From Deltaproteobacteria bacterium (GTDB taxonomy: Bacteria > Bdellovibrionota > Bdellovibrionia > Bdellovibrionales > JAMPXM01), in the NCBI GenBank assembly GCA_017302795.1, contig JAFLCB010000006.1:227300-291299 (forward strand): 64,000 nt of DNA, given 5' to 3'. The notes under the pieces were generated by a model. The model did not search any database and was not told where the DNA came from. It saw nothing but the letters and a program-made list of their open reading frames with translations. The position numbers and the translations under genes were made by a program. Below are positions 15,435 to 25,244 of this stretch, one piece after another (position 1 is the first letter of the stretch; each line of letters opens with the position of its first letter).

Positions 15435-16873
15435 ACGAAAACGTAGGGACACACGAGCAGGGCACATTCGATTACGGCACGATTGAAAAGGGCTTTCAAA
15501 CGCTCTCGGAATTAGCCAGAAAAGATGGCGTTGATCTTGAGCTGATTGTTGAACGCGGTGAAATGCTGGGACTCTCGGTTTCACAAGGGAAGCTAGAAAA
15601 GTTTGATAGCTCACAAAGCCAGGTCGGAGGCCTAAGAGTGCTGATGAATGGCGTTGAGGGTTATAGTTGGACGGAAAGCCTGCATGACGAAGACCTTGTC
15701 GCTGCCTACCGTGACGCCCTGGAAAGTGCAAAGTTTTCGGCCCGTGGAAACGTCATGCGATCAGTTGAAGAGCGAGCAAAGGAAATGATTGAGCTCTGGG
15801 GATCAGGTGCCTCAGTCGTCGTGAAAGAAGATCCGGCTCTTTTTAACGACACGCTTGGAAAAGTATCGATGGATTCAAAAATCGATCGCGCAAAAATGCT
15901 GGAGTTGAAGTCTAAGGAGCGCGATTCGCGGATCGCAAATGTGCCGTACAATCGCTATAGCGAAACAAGCGGCGAAGTGATGATATTCAACTCGAAAGGC
16001 GTTCGCGCTCGTCAACGTCGAACGGGAGTCATGGGTTATACCTATTGTCTTGCAAAATCAGGTGAGGAATCGCGGATGGCTGGCGAAAGCTTCTTTACAC
16101 GAAACGCGACCTCGGTTCCAATCGCAGAGACAGCGGCGCTTGCCGCGGAGAAAGCAGTCAATAAACTAGGTTCTGTTTCGCCAGAAACTGGGAGATATCC
16201 AATCGTGATCGATCGAGAAGTAGCGGCCGAGGTTTTCGGATTAATCGCCGACTACTTTTCAGCGAAATCGCTAGCCGAACGTACTACGATTTACGGAAAA
16301 AGTCCCGAGCCATCGGCCAATCTTGGTCAAGTGGTTGGAAGCGCAGTTCTGCAAATCTCCGATGATCCGCAGTTGGACGGTGGAATCGGCAATCGCCCGT
16401 TTGATTCAGAAGGCGTGCCGACAAGGAAGACTCTTCTCGTCGAAAATGGCGTGCTGAAAGCGTTCTTAACGAACTCGGTGTATGCAAAGCGCTTAGGTCT
16501 TCCACACACTGCGAACGCCAGCCGGTCCGCACGTACTCAGCTGGACGTGGGGCCGTCAAATTTGGTTGTGTCTGAAGGTTCGGAAACTTTCGAGCAGCTG
16601 ATGGCGACGTATCCAAAAATGATTTACGTCACAGATTTCACTGGCTACCACGCCGGGTTCCAACACGGATCTGGATCTTTCAGTTTTCAGAGTGAAGGGG
16701 AGCTTTGGGAAAACGGAAAGAAAGTGAAGTCTCTTTGCAATTTCGTCGTCGCCGGATCCATCGACGAAATGTTAAAGGGACTTGAAAAAGTAAGTTCGAG
16801 GCTTTCGCCGAAATCTTCCTCGGTGATTGCGCCCGATTTATTAGTCAAATCATTGTCAGTCGCGGGTGCTTAA
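15431..16873 (+). CDS. tldE: TldE/PmbA-like subunit
   Basis: A 480-residue protein of the same family, without the HExxxH motif, as expected for the non-catalytic partner of TldD. The GTG at 15431 overlaps the tldD stop, so translation is coupled; the frame is open further upstream but those codons lie inside tldD. Conserved stretches include SQGKLEKFDSSQSQVGGLRV near residue 48 and the C-terminal YHAGFQHGSGSFSFQSEG. Together with TldD it should form the peptide-channelling heterodimer in the cytoplasm. Confidence 0.92.
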   Translation: MNENVGTHEQGTFDYGTIEKGFQTLSELARKDGVDLELIVERGEMLGLSVSQGKLEKFDSSQSQVGGLRVLMNGVEGYSWTESLHDEDLVAAYRDALESAKFSARGNVMRSVEERAKEMIELWGSGASVVVKEDPALFNDTLGKVSMDSKIDRAKMLELKSKERDSRIANVPYNRYSETSGEVMIFNSKGVRARQRRTGVMGYTYCLAKSGEESRMAGESFFTRNATSVPIAETAALAAEKAVNKLGSVSPETGRYPIVIDREVAAEVFGLIADYFSAKSLAERTTIYGKSPEPSANLGQVVGSAVLQISDDPQLDGGIGNRPFDSEGVPTRKTLLVENGVLKAFLTNSVYAKRLGLPHTANASRSARTQLDVGPSNLVVSEGSETFEQLMATYPKMIYVTDFTGYHAGFQHGSGSFSFQSEGELWENGKKVKSLCNFVVAGSIDEMLKGLEKVSSRLSPKSSSVIAPDLLVKSLSVAGA

Positions 16874-16898
16874 TTTTACGTACCGACAGGTGCGCCCA

Positions 16899-17969
16899 TT
16901 AGGCGGCGTTCTTTTTTATTCCAGTGGCCTGCCGATTAGTGGTCACAGTGAAAGTTGGAAACGAGAGAACAATGCCCCCACCCAATTGGGCAGGGGCGAC
17001 CAAGAGGTTCTCAGCCGCAAGGGCATAGGCCCTACTAACGCTTAATATCGTGTGATCAAAACTAAAATGTCGAAGATCATTCGTTAAATGCTTCCAAGCA
17101 GTGAAACACAGCACCTGATCGGTAGGGTTAAATTCGAAATGTCCTGCTTCGCCTTGAGCGTTGAGTTCATCAAGCAAAGCAGCAATTTCGATGAGGGACT
17201 TGCCAGAGATTTTCAAAAGGGGTGCGTGTGCCACAAAGACCGGAATTTCATCGGGGATTCGAATGACGATTTCAATAGGTGAGTCGGTCTTTGTCGCAGG
17301 AGCAACAACGATCGCAGTTTTGTTTCCAGCATTTCGAATTTGAAAACCGAGGTCAGACTTCAAGGATTTAGTTATCTCTGCAAATACTCTCTCGGTACTG
17401 CCTTGAAACAAAACTTGTCCGTTGGATACGAAGCGTGATGGTGGAACGACCGTGCGGGTCTCGAAGCGCGAGTTATAGAGTTCAAAAGAAAAATCTCCCG
17501 CTATCGCGCTGTCGGTCAGGCGATCTTCAAGCGTTCTAGCAAAGGCGATAACATTTAAAATATCAATCGTCAGGTTTTCGACTTCATCGGTTGAACGACC
17601 CTTCTGGCCAATATAGGAGGCGCGAATTCGAAGACCACCTTTTGAGTTATTCAACGCTGGATCTATCGGCAGAACAGTCGCTCCACGCAGTCCGAGGTTT
17701 TCTACGCAGGCCAATCGCTGCAATTCTTCTAACGACATAGTCGCAAGACATAGCGGCGACAGATCGATCGAGGTTGAGAACATTTGGTATTGGTGATTGA
17801 CGAGAGTTCGGGCGACCTCGATTTTCCAAGCGGGAAGGCCGTCAAAGCGAATTTCAATATTGTTTTGTTCCAACACTTGCACATTTGCGTCGGACAGGAC
17901 CGATCGCATTGAAACCGCAAGTCTTGGGATGGCCTCTGCCATCATCGAGCTATCTCGGATATTTTCCAC
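16899..17969 (-). CDS. Protein with two YbjN-like domains (tentative)
   Basis: A 356-residue soluble protein with a twofold organisation. Both halves look like the YbjN/type III secretion chaperone fold: a helix, a run of paired strands, then helices. The second half reads SPIEIVIRIPDEIPVFVAHAPL, then helix and SFDHTILSVSRAYALAAENL. YbjN proteins are poorly understood; the fold is used for protein-protein contacts. No catalytic residues can be named. The gene converges on tldE, with 25 bases between their ends. Assignment is by general pattern only. Confidence 0.5.
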   Translation of the reverse strand: MENIRDSSMMAEAIPRLAVSMRSVLSDANVQVLEQNNIEIRFDGLPAWKIEVARTLVNHQYQMFSTSIDLSPLCLATMSLEELQRLACVENLGLRGATVLPIDPALNNSKGGLRIRASYIGQKGRSTDEVENLTIDILNVIAFARTLEDRLTDSAIAGDFSFELYNSRFETRTVVPPSRFVSNGQVLFQGSTERVFAEITKSLKSDLGFQIRNAGNKTAIVVAPATKTDSPIEIVIRIPDEIPVFVAHAPLLKISGKSLIEIAALLDELNAQGEAGHFEFNPTDQVLCFTAWKHLTNDLRHFSFDHTILSVSRAYALAAENLLVAPAQLGGGIVLSFPTFTVTTNRQATGIKKNAA

Positions 17970-18063
17970 TTTTGATACACTCCCGCAAACGTTCCACTTG
18001 AGAGCCTAACTAGATCAGTCTGCTTTGGTTTCGGGTACCGTTGAACTGAAATCGTGAAGAAGT

Positions 18064-18087
18064 CCTAACATTTAACAAAATGTTGGG
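18064..18087. other. Stem-loop downstream of sbcC
   Basis: CCTAACATTT pairs with AAATGTTGGG (one G-T wobble on the plus strand) around a four-base loop. It lies about 80 bases beyond the sbcC stop in the direction of sbcC transcription. It may end that transcript, but no clear U-run follows on the minus strand. Confidence 0.4.
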
Positions 18088-18165
18088 CCTCGCATCTCAA
18101 TTCGGGAATCATAATAAAATGCAAATCAACTTGAAACACCAGCCGGCGAGCTTGGGCTCTGGCCG

Positions 18166-21135
18166 CTAGTGATGCGCGGCTCGATCTGCTTCCCATTGAA
18201 GTCGGCTTCCGTCGGGCGATGGAATGACCTCAAGTCGTTGATCAATTTGAGATTTCAATTCTTGAACGTGCGAAATAACGCCAACCATTCGTCCCCCAGC
18301 CTGGAGGTCGACGAGCGTCCTTAGAGCTAGGTCGAGTGATTCGGAATCCAGCGTTCCAAAGCCCTCGTCGATGATCACAGAATCGAGTTTGACGCCGCCA
18401 AGATCGGCCTGAACCACATCGGCAAGACCCAGAGCGAGGCTCAACGCAGCCATAAAGGATTCGCCACCGGAGAGCGAATCGGCATGACGTTCTTTTCCCG
18501 TCATCGAATCCTCAACGCTCAAACTTAAACCCTGGGATTGCGCCAAATTCTGTGTCAGTGCTGGACGTCGAAGAAGATAGCGACCGCGACTCATTCGCCC
18601 AAGGCGGAGGTTTGCTTGATCGAGCACATCCTCGAATCGACTTTGCAAGACAAATCTCGCCAGTGGCACGGCTAACCTGTTATGAGCTCGATCGCCTGAC
18701 AGCAGACCGTTAATTCGGATGGATCGTTCGGATTCATTTCGAATTTTATTTAGCTTTTTTCTGTCAGAATCGATGCTACCGGAGATCCGTTGTAGATTTT
18801 CATCTTCCACTCTAAGCCGCGCTAAAAGTGTCTCGCTGCTTTGAAGCGCGAGGCCTACTTCTTGGAGCTCGGTTCGAAGGGCAGCAACCGTCGTCGACCT
18901 CGTGTCTTCAGGTAGGAGCAAAGTCAGTTCCGACAAGCGACGCAAACCTTCTTCTCTCGCCGCCTTGGCTTGAATCTGTTTTGTTTCGAATTCCCGTACG
19001 GCAGTTTGGCACCGATCGCGGTCACTTTTTGTAAAATTCCAATTGGGAATATCGACCGTAGGATGAGTTTTTCCGACCGAAAGGAGCTCTGTCTCACGCA
19101 TTGATTCGATTCCTTGAATTTCTAACTTCAGTGCCGCGATTTCAGTGTCTTTGGCGGATAGGATTCCAGTTAGATTAGCCAGCTTCGAATCGAAAGTTGT
19201 GAGTTCATTTGTGGTTTGTGCGATGAAAGCTTCTCGTGCTTCAATTTGTTTTTTCGCCTCTGAGCCTCGAGCGATAACTAATTCAAGATCGCGATCGGCA
19301 GGTGCAATCTCTTCGAGCTTACTTTGAAGCTCACGCTCTCTTTTTGCGATTGCTTCAAATTTTACATCGTGGCTAGCGACGAGACTTGAAAGTTCTTGAC
19401 GAGTTTTGATCAGCAGAAGGGCATGGCGCTCGGTTTGCCCAGCGAGCGCGGCAAAGTCAGTAACGGGTTTGGAAATATTAATTCCGGAATTCCGGGAAGC
19501 TTTCAGACCAAGTGATTCGATGAGGTTGTAGATTGACAAGAGACTTGCTTTACGCTGAGCGATTAGAGTCGAATGTCTCTCGCGAAGTTTGGAGTGGTTT
19601 TCTTGTGCCTTTTTTAAAGTGCCGAGATCGACTTTTGGCGATGTACCTGCCATTGCAGGTCTTGGATGTTCAAGACTTCCGCAAACGGGGCATGGATCTT
19701 TTTCTTTCAATTGGAGAGCAATTCTTGCGGCTTCAGCTTGGTGATAGGCAAGTTCCATCTGGGCAACCAAGTGATTTGAAGTTTCCGCCTCTTGACGCTC
19801 GGTGCTTGAAAGCAAGACATCTGTTTTCTCCAATGTCACCAGCGAATCTAAAATTGCAGGGGCCATCTTGTCGGCCATCGTTTTTCGGCTAGCCATGTCT
19901 TTGTTGAGGTCCGTGAGTGCCAAGCGTTCTTGATTGAGCGACATTTGCTCTTTGCTGAGTGCGCTAAGGACCGGAAAAAGCTCGCGTAACTTTTGATATT
20001 CAATTTTGAAGTCTGCAAGCCTAGGCACCCTAGCGGCCTCGTCTTCGAGGCCCAGTTTTAGCCTCTGAATCGTCGCTGCCAAAGAGTTAGATTCTTTTGC
20101 GGCAACATCACGTCGATTGATGAGTTCAGCAAGCTGCCGAGTCGCGCGGCCATAGTTTTCATTGAATGAACGGTAATTTCCCAAGAGATCATAAAGTTCA
20201 AATTTTGAGCGATCATCGTCTATCGCCCCGCGTGTCTCTTCTAGGCTTGAAAGTTGGCCATCAATTTCGACTAAACGTCGAGACGTGGATTCAAAGTCTT
20301 CCTTCAGCTTCAGGTGGTCCCGAAGTGCAGTTGTCTGAGCACGTAGGTTTTCGGCTTTGGCCGACGCAAGGCCTACTTCGTTCATTATTGATTGAAGCCG
20401 AGTTGGAATTTCTTCTGTGCTGGCAAGTCCAGTGGACTTTAATTTCGCTTCAATTTCTTGAACTTGCTGTTTCCACTGCGTTTCGAGATCACGAACGTGT
20501 GTGGCAACGAAACTTTGCAATCGTGAAAACCGATCGGTTTGGAAGAGTCGCTCTAGAATTGTTTGCCGTTCCGAGCTGGTACTAGAGAGAAACTCCCGAA
20601 ACTTACCTTGCGGCAGAATCACGACCTGGCGAAATTGCCGTTCGTTCATCCCGAGAAGAGTTTCAATTTCGCGATCAACGGATTCCAATTTTGATGCGAC
20701 AGGAATCCAGTTTTCAGTTTTGGAAATTTCTTGCGTGAAGGCTTGCGCACTTGTGGGGAGAGCGCTGTGAAAGCGCCAAAGTTCCGCGCTCCCTTTCAGT
20801 TCGGTGAAACCGTCTCCGCGTTTTTTGGGTACTTGCTGGCTGGGAATGCGGTGAACGCGAAAGGCTTCCTCACCGACGGTGAAAATGAGTTCAGTTTCTG
20901 TTGGAAGACTATTGTCGGCGAGGTGGGAGCGAAGTGCGCGGAGATCCTTTTCTCGCTCCGCGGTGCTGGGGCGCCCGAAAAGTGAAAAACACAAACCGTC
21001 TAAGAGTGATGTTTTTCCTGCACCAGTACGGCCGTGGATCAGAAACAGGCCGCCGTTGAAGACGCGGAAAAAATCGACGGTCTGGCTAGTTGCAAAAGGA
21101 CCGAATGCTTGAAGCCGAAGTTGCACTGGTTTCAC
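18166..21135 (-). CDS. sbcC: Exonuclease subunit SbcC (Rad50-like ATPase)
   Basis: A 989-residue SMC-type protein that with SbcD forms the nuclease removing DNA hairpins and double-strand ends. Walker A is GRTGAGKTS (about 35-43), the zinc hook CPVC is near residue 480 inside a long coiled coil, the ABC signature is LSGGESF and Walker B plus D-loop is DSVIIDEGFGTLDSE near the C-terminus. I start at the GTG at 21135, giving MKPVQLRLQAFGPF, the usual SbcC beginning; a TTG at 21189 would extend it 18 residues into sbcD. It lies 13 bases after the sbcD stop. Confidence 0.95.
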   Translation of the reverse strand: MKPVQLRLQAFGPFATSQTVDFFRVFNGGLFLIHGRTGAGKTSLLDGLCFSLFGRPSTAEREKDLRALRSHLADNSLPTETELIFTVGEEAFRVHRIPSQQVPKKRGDGFTELKGSAELWRFHSALPTSAQAFTQEISKTENWIPVASKLESVDREIETLLGMNERQFRQVVILPQGKFREFLSSTSSERQTILERLFQTDRFSRLQSFVATHVRDLETQWKQQVQEIEAKLKSTGLASTEEIPTRLQSIMNEVGLASAKAENLRAQTTALRDHLKLKEDFESTSRRLVEIDGQLSSLEETRGAIDDDRSKFELYDLLGNYRSFNENYGRATRQLAELINRRDVAAKESNSLAATIQRLKLGLEDEAARVPRLADFKIEYQKLRELFPVLSALSKEQMSLNQERLALTDLNKDMASRKTMADKMAPAILDSLVTLEKTDVLLSSTERQEAETSNHLVAQMELAYHQAEAARIALQLKEKDPCPVCGSLEHPRPAMAGTSPKVDLGTLKKAQENHSKLRERHSTLIAQRKASLLSIYNLIESLGLKASRNSGINISKPVTDFAALAGQTERHALLLIKTRQELSSLVASHDVKFEAIAKRERELQSKLEEIAPADRDLELVIARGSEAKKQIEAREAFIAQTTNELTTFDSKLANLTGILSAKDTEIAALKLEIQGIESMRETELLSVGKTHPTVDIPNWNFTKSDRDRCQTAVREFETKQIQAKAAREEGLRRLSELTLLLPEDTRSTTVAALRTELQEVGLALQSSETLLARLRVEDENLQRISGSIDSDRKKLNKIRNESERSIRINGLLSGDRAHNRLAVPLARFVLQSRFEDVLDQANLRLGRMSRGRYLLRRPALTQNLAQSQGLSLSVEDSMTGKERHADSLSGGESFMAALSLALGLADVVQADLGGVKLDSVIIDEGFGTLDSESLDLALRTLVDLQAGGRMVGVISHVQELKSQIDQRLEVIPSPDGSRLQWEADRAAHH

Positions 21136-21148
21136 GATTTCACTGCTT

Positions 21149-22348
21149 TCATGGCTGAACCTCGTGATCTTCTTTCGTAAAGCGACCAAGCATCTCGACT
21201 AACCAGCGAAGATCTTCCTCGGAGAGTGGCTCTGTGGCAGCCGCTTGACCGAATTGCATCAAAATTTCGGCATCCGAAAGTTCCCGACGCATGTTTCGAT
21301 GAAGTCGATCGGAGGACTCGGCACTTTCTCTTGTCCAATCCGTCTTTCGACTGACGTGAAGAAGCCCCGGAAGGACAGCGCTCAATCGACGATAGGCCTC
21401 AAAAGGCATCGCGGTTTCGGTCAACAGGGCAATGATGTAGTCCTCTCGTTTTTCTTTTTCTTTCTGCCGCTCGGTTTCGATGAGATCTTCGAGCGCGCCC
21501 TCAATGACTCTTAACTTTTTAGATCTCTGAAATGGAGTGAATCTAAACAGATCATCTTTTTCGGTCGATCCGAGTCGGATCTCACAAACGCCTTTTTCCT
21601 GATCTGCCTCGGATTGTGAGTAGGGGAAGAGCGATCCACTGTAACGAATTTTCTCCGTCTTAATTTTTTGCGGACGGTGAAGGTGTCCAAGCGCGACATA
21701 ATCGAAATCTGATAAAAGTTCGGCTGGTACCATTTCGCTTCCACCGACCGAAAGCGGTCGCTCGGATTCGGAAATTTCGCCACCTGTGACGTAGGCATGA
21801 AGCATAAGTACGATGCGGAATCCGCGCTCGCGGTGAATTTTGATTGGCGTCGCTAGACTTTGCAAAATTAGTTTCAGCGCTTCTTCGTGACTTCGCACGG
21901 GAGTTTCAGTTTTGAAGAAGTGCCCCCACTCTGTTGGCTCGAGGTAAGGGATGCCGTAGACCGCGACCTTGTTTTCGCCCGCGATATGTTCGAATGGATG
22001 AAAGATAGAATCGCAGGTCGAAAAAACGTGGAGACCGGAGGCCCTCATAAGTTCTGCGCCCATTCCAACGCGAGTGTTTGAATCGTGGTTACCAGGAATC
22101 ATGCAAACGGGTATTTCTAGCTTTTGAACGACTTCCGTTAAAAACCTACTGAGCACCCGAATCGCATCTTCAGGCGGAACGCTCCGATCGAATAGATCTC
22201 CAGCTAGCAATAGAAAATCGGGCCGCGCGCCAGGCGATTCAAACCGCTCGAGCAATTCTTTGAGCGCGGATTCTTGATCTGCCAACAGTGGCCGCCCAAA
22301 AAGGGTCTTTCCGAGGTGCCAATCTGAAGAATGAATGAAGTTTACCAC
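21149..22348 (-). CDS. sbcD: Exonuclease subunit SbcD (Mre11-like)
   Basis: A 399-residue calcineurin-like phosphoesterase with the five metal-binding motifs: SSDWHLG (7-13), LLAGDLFD (about 48-55), PGNHDS (about 85-90), LMLHAY and ALGHLHRPQ. It is the nuclease partner of SbcC. The start codon is GTG. The family start VNFIHSSDWHLG is complete. First gene of the sbcDC pair; its promoter must lie in the short space shared with the divergent deacetylase-like gene. Confidence 0.95.
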   Translation of the reverse strand: MVNFIHSSDWHLGKTLFGRPLLADQESALKELLERFESPGARPDFLLLAGDLFDRSVPPEDAIRVLSRFLTEVVQKLEIPVCMIPGNHDSNTRVGMGAELMRASGLHVFSTCDSIFHPFEHIAGENKVAVYGIPYLEPTEWGHFFKTETPVRSHEEALKLILQSLATPIKIHRERGFRIVLMLHAYVTGGEISESERPLSVGGSEMVPAELLSDFDYVALGHLHRPQKIKTEKIRYSGSLFPYSQSEADQEKGVCEIRLGSTEKDDLFRFTPFQRSKKLRVIEGALEDLIETERQKEKEKREDYIIALLTETAMPFEAYRRLSAVLPGLLHVSRKTDWTRESAESSDRLHRNMRRELSDAEILMQFGQAAATEPLSEEDLRWLVEMLGRFTKEDHEVQP

Positions 22349-22413
22349 GGATGGTATGTAACAAATTTGACGTTCGATTGGGAACTTGCTGGTATGGGAC
22401 AGCGGGGGGCGTT

Positions 22414-23286
22414 GTGAGAATTCCGGTCGTTTACTCTCAATTGATGGTTGCAGACAGTGGGCATAGTGTCTCTCCGTCGGCTTCTAAACCAGCAATGGTT
22501 GCAGCGGCCCTCAAGCAGCATGGTTATCCAGTAGATTTTTTTGAGCCCAGTCCTGTGACAATCGAAGATTTTATTCGGGTTCATGACCCACGCTTTGTGC
22601 AGGCGGTTCTGGAGGGCCGTGAAGACAACGGTTTCGGCAATCGCTCGGCAGATGTCGCTAGGTCGCTACCCTACACCAGCGGATCGTTGTTGACCGCAGC
22701 CAAGCTGGCTTTAGCGCCAAGTATGCACGCGGTGGTCGCCTCTTTGTCATCGGGATTTCATCACGCTCTCTATTCGAAGGCCGAAGACTTTTGCACCTTT
22801 AATGGACTTATGGTTGTAGCTGCTAATCTTATCGCAAGCGGAGCCGCCACAAGGCTTGCGATCGTCGATGCTGATTACCACTATGGCAACGGAACCGACG
22901 AAATTTTGGATCGCACTGGACTACGGGCGAATGTCTTTCATCTCACTTTTGGGAAAGATCTTAAGCGGCCTGATCAGGTTTCTCAGTATTTTGATCGCTT
23001 ACATACCTTAGAAGAGGAATTGCGCAGATTTCAGCCGAGTTTGATCTTGTATCAAGCCGGTGCTGACGCGCACGTCGAGGATCCGTTAGGTGGAATGCTA
23101 TCCACGGAGGAGATGGGCCTTCGCGATGAAACCCTTTTTACAATTGGAAAACGTCTTGGAATTGGGGTGGTTTTCAACCTTGCTGGCGGATACCAGCGGG
23201 ACGCAGATGGTGGTTTCCAAAAGGTGATTCAATTACATCTGAATACTTTCTCGGCGGCGCTTCGAGTTTTTGGTCCCTCGACTTGA
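22414..23286 (+). CDS. Histone deacetylase-family enzyme (AcuC/APAH-like)
   Basis: A 290-residue arginase-fold deacetylase. Active-site features are visible: SSGFHHALYSKAEDFCTFNG (HH pair), DADYHYGNGTDEI (zinc Asp and a His, with Tyr where the common form has His), QAGADAHVEDPLGG (second Asp) and NLAGGYQRD (GGY with the catalytic Tyr). Bacterial members deacetylate acetyl-lysine proteins, polyamines or acetoin-related substrates; the choice is open here. The GTG at 22414 follows a G-rich Shine-Dalgarno; an ATG at 22351 would add 21 unconserved residues. Followed at 65 bases by the DOMON-like gene on the same strand. Confidence 0.88.
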   Translation: MRIPVVYSQLMVADSGHSVSPSASKPAMVAAALKQHGYPVDFFEPSPVTIEDFIRVHDPRFVQAVLEGREDNGFGNRSADVARSLPYTSGSLLTAAKLALAPSMHAVVASLSSGFHHALYSKAEDFCTFNGLMVVAANLIASGAATRLAIVDADYHYGNGTDEILDRTGLRANVFHLTFGKDLKRPDQVSQYFDRLHTLEEELRRFQPSLILYQAGADAHVEDPLGGMLSTEEMGLRDETLFTIGKRLGIGVVFNLAGGYQRDADGGFQKVIQLHLNTFSAALRVFGPST

Positions 23287-23351
23287 GCAAGGATGGCTTG
23301 CGCTGGGCGTCATCCACTTCCGTTCCGCTCGGAACAAGTTAGCCTTTAAAA

Positions 23352-23939
23352 ATGTTGGCGCTCACGCTTCATCCAACCGAACTTCGAAAGCCGAATCACT
23401 TGGTACGAGCGAAGCTGCGCGCGTCTCCTGTTGATTCTGGAAAGTTGCTTTTGTTTTACGAAATTCAAGGTGCAAATAGAATTGCCTGGCCGAATGCTGA
23501 ACCGGGCACGGTGCCAAGCAATCGCGAGGATTCCTTTTCAGGACGACGCCGAGATGAACTTTGGAAGGCGACTTGTTTTGAGTGTTTTCTGGGCCTAGCA
23601 GCCCAGTCGACCTACATCGAATGGAATTTTTCGGTCGATGGCGATTGGGCCGCCTATGCGTTTAAAAACTACCGTGGCGAGATGGCGCAAGCCTCTGTTG
23701 CAGCTCCCCAGTTTCATTTGCCAAACAAGTCAGAGCGACTTTTTATTGAAGTGGAAACTGATTTGCCTGCAGAGCTTCGGTCTCCAGTGGCCGATGGACT
23801 AGACTTTTCGCGTCTTGAAGCGAGTCTGACCGCAGTGATCGTCGAAGTAGGGCAAGATAAACCGTTTTATTGGGCAGTTGAGCATCGGCGCGAGAAACCT
23901 GATTTTCATGCGCGCGAGAGCTTCACATTGATTCCTTGA
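23352..23939 (+). CDS. DOMON-like domain protein
   Basis: A 195-residue protein of the DOMON-like type-9 class: RDELWKATCFECFLG (about 73-87), YIEWNFSVDGDWAAYAFKNY (92-111) and a late AVIVEV strand. DOMON folds bind heme or sugars, but this class has no known ligand and has no signal peptide. It is between the deacetylase-like gene and the NamZ-like gene on the same strand, 21 bases before the latter's frame opens, so it may be part of a three-gene unit. Confidence 0.78.
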   Translation: MLALTLHPTELRKPNHLVRAKLRASPVDSGKLLLFYEIQGANRIAWPNAEPGTVPSNREDSFSGRRRDELWKATCFECFLGLAAQSTYIEWNFSVDGDWAAYAFKNYRGEMAQASVAAPQFHLPNKSERLFIEVETDLPAELRSPVADGLDFSRLEASLTAVIVEVGQDKPFYWAVEHRREKPDFHARESFTLIP

Positions 23940-23984
23940 TATTGAGATTTCCGTCGGAGAATGCGGGATTGGATTGGTGGTTGG

Positions 23985-25244
23985 ATGAGTCAAAAAATAT
24001 CTTCAGTTTATCTTTCGGGATTTGATTCTTTTTTGAAAGAAAAAAATAATCGCAAAGTATTGCAAGGAAAGCGTGTTGCACTTCTCGCGCATCCAGCCTC
24101 GATGAGCTATGCTTCGAAATCCACATTTGGGTTTGAACACTCGATGGATGCACTGATTCGCTTCGCCAAAGAAACTCGTGAGTTTAAAGTGACGGCTGCC
24201 TTTGGTCCTCAGCATGGGATGCGCGGCGAGAAGCAAGACAATATGCAAGAGACCGAAGACTACATCGACCCCATTTGGAAAGTTCCCGTTTTTTCGCTTT
24301 ACGGTGAAGTTCGAAGACCTACGCCAGTGATGCTTGATACTTTCGACGTCTTGCTGGTCGATTTACAAGATGTTGGTACCAGAATCTACACGTTTTTGAC
24401 GACTCTTCTTTACGTGATGGAAGAGTGCGCGAAGCTAGGGAAACGTGTGGTTGTCCTTGATCGGCCGAATCCAGCGGGGCGTCCCGTAGAAGGAACGCTT
24501 CTTGAAAAAGGATATGTCAGTTTCGTTGGTGCGGCAGAAGGCCTTCCGATGCGTCACGGTCTTACCCTAGGCGAAGCTGGATCGTGGTTTAAGAAGCGGT
24601 TGAAGATCGATCTAGAATTCGATGTCGTGAGGATGGAAGGATACGACATGGAGGCTCGCCCAGGTTACGGTTGGCCCGAGGGTCAGATCTCATGGGTGAA
24701 CCCGAGTCCTAATGCTGCCAGTCTTTCGATGGCGCGCGCTTTTCCAGGAACGGTTCTGATTGAAGGTACAACGCTTTCAGAAGGCCGGGGCACGACAAGG
24801 CCGCTAGAAACTTTGGGCGCTGAAAAGTTAGACCCGCAAGAGGTCCTCGAAAAGATGCACGCGCTACGTCCGCAATGGATGAAAGGATGTCTGTTAAGAC
24901 CGACCTGGTTTTTGCCGACGTTCCAAAAGCACGCAGGGAAAATCATCGGTGGCTTTCAAGTTCATGTCGACAGTCATCATTACCGGCATGAAGAGTTCAA
25001 ACCCTACCGCCTCGTGGCACTTTGGTTGAAAGCGATTCGTACGCTTTCGCCTGAGTATCCGATTTGGCGGGACTTTCACTATGAATATGAAAAAGAGAGG
25101 CTGGCCATTGATCTTATCAATGGTGGCCCGTCACTTCGTGAGTGGGTTGATCAGCCAACCGCTTCAACAGAAGCTTTCGAAGCAAGAATGAAACGCGACG
25201 AAGCCTCTTGGTTAGAAGATCGCCGCGAATTTTTACTTTATTAA
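23985..25244 (+). CDS. DUF1343 protein, NamZ-like exo-N-acetylmuramidase
   Basis: A 419-residue DUF1343 protein. Conserved blocks are VALLAHPAS, AAFGPQHGMRGEKQDNM, LLVDLQDVGTRIYTFLTTL, LDRPNPAGRPVEG and SFVGAAEGLPMRHGLTLGEA. The Bacillus member NamZ removes terminal MurNAc from peptidoglycan fragments. No signal peptide is seen, so it may work on imported or internal material. The ATG at 23985 has GGTGG in front; an ATG at 23961 has its GGAG too close. The MurQ/GKRP-like protein at 31546-33231 could act further down the same MurNAc route. The gene is followed by 325 bases without a gene. Confidence 0.87.
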   Translation: MSQKISSVYLSGFDSFLKEKNNRKVLQGKRVALLAHPASMSYASKSTFGFEHSMDALIRFAKETREFKVTAAFGPQHGMRGEKQDNMQETEDYIDPIWKVPVFSLYGEVRRPTPVMLDTFDVLLVDLQDVGTRIYTFLTTLLYVMEECAKLGKRVVVLDRPNPAGRPVEGTLLEKGYVSFVGAAEGLPMRHGLTLGEAGSWFKKRLKIDLEFDVVRMEGYDMEARPGYGWPEGQISWVNPSPNAASLSMARAFPGTVLIEGTTLSEGRGTTRPLETLGAEKLDPQEVLEKMHALRPQWMKGCLLRPTWFLPTFQKHAGKIIGGFQVHVDSHHYRHEEFKPYRLVALWLKAIRTLSPEYPIWRDFHYEYEKERLAIDLINGGPSLREWVDQPTASTEAFEARMKRDEASWLEDRREFLLY

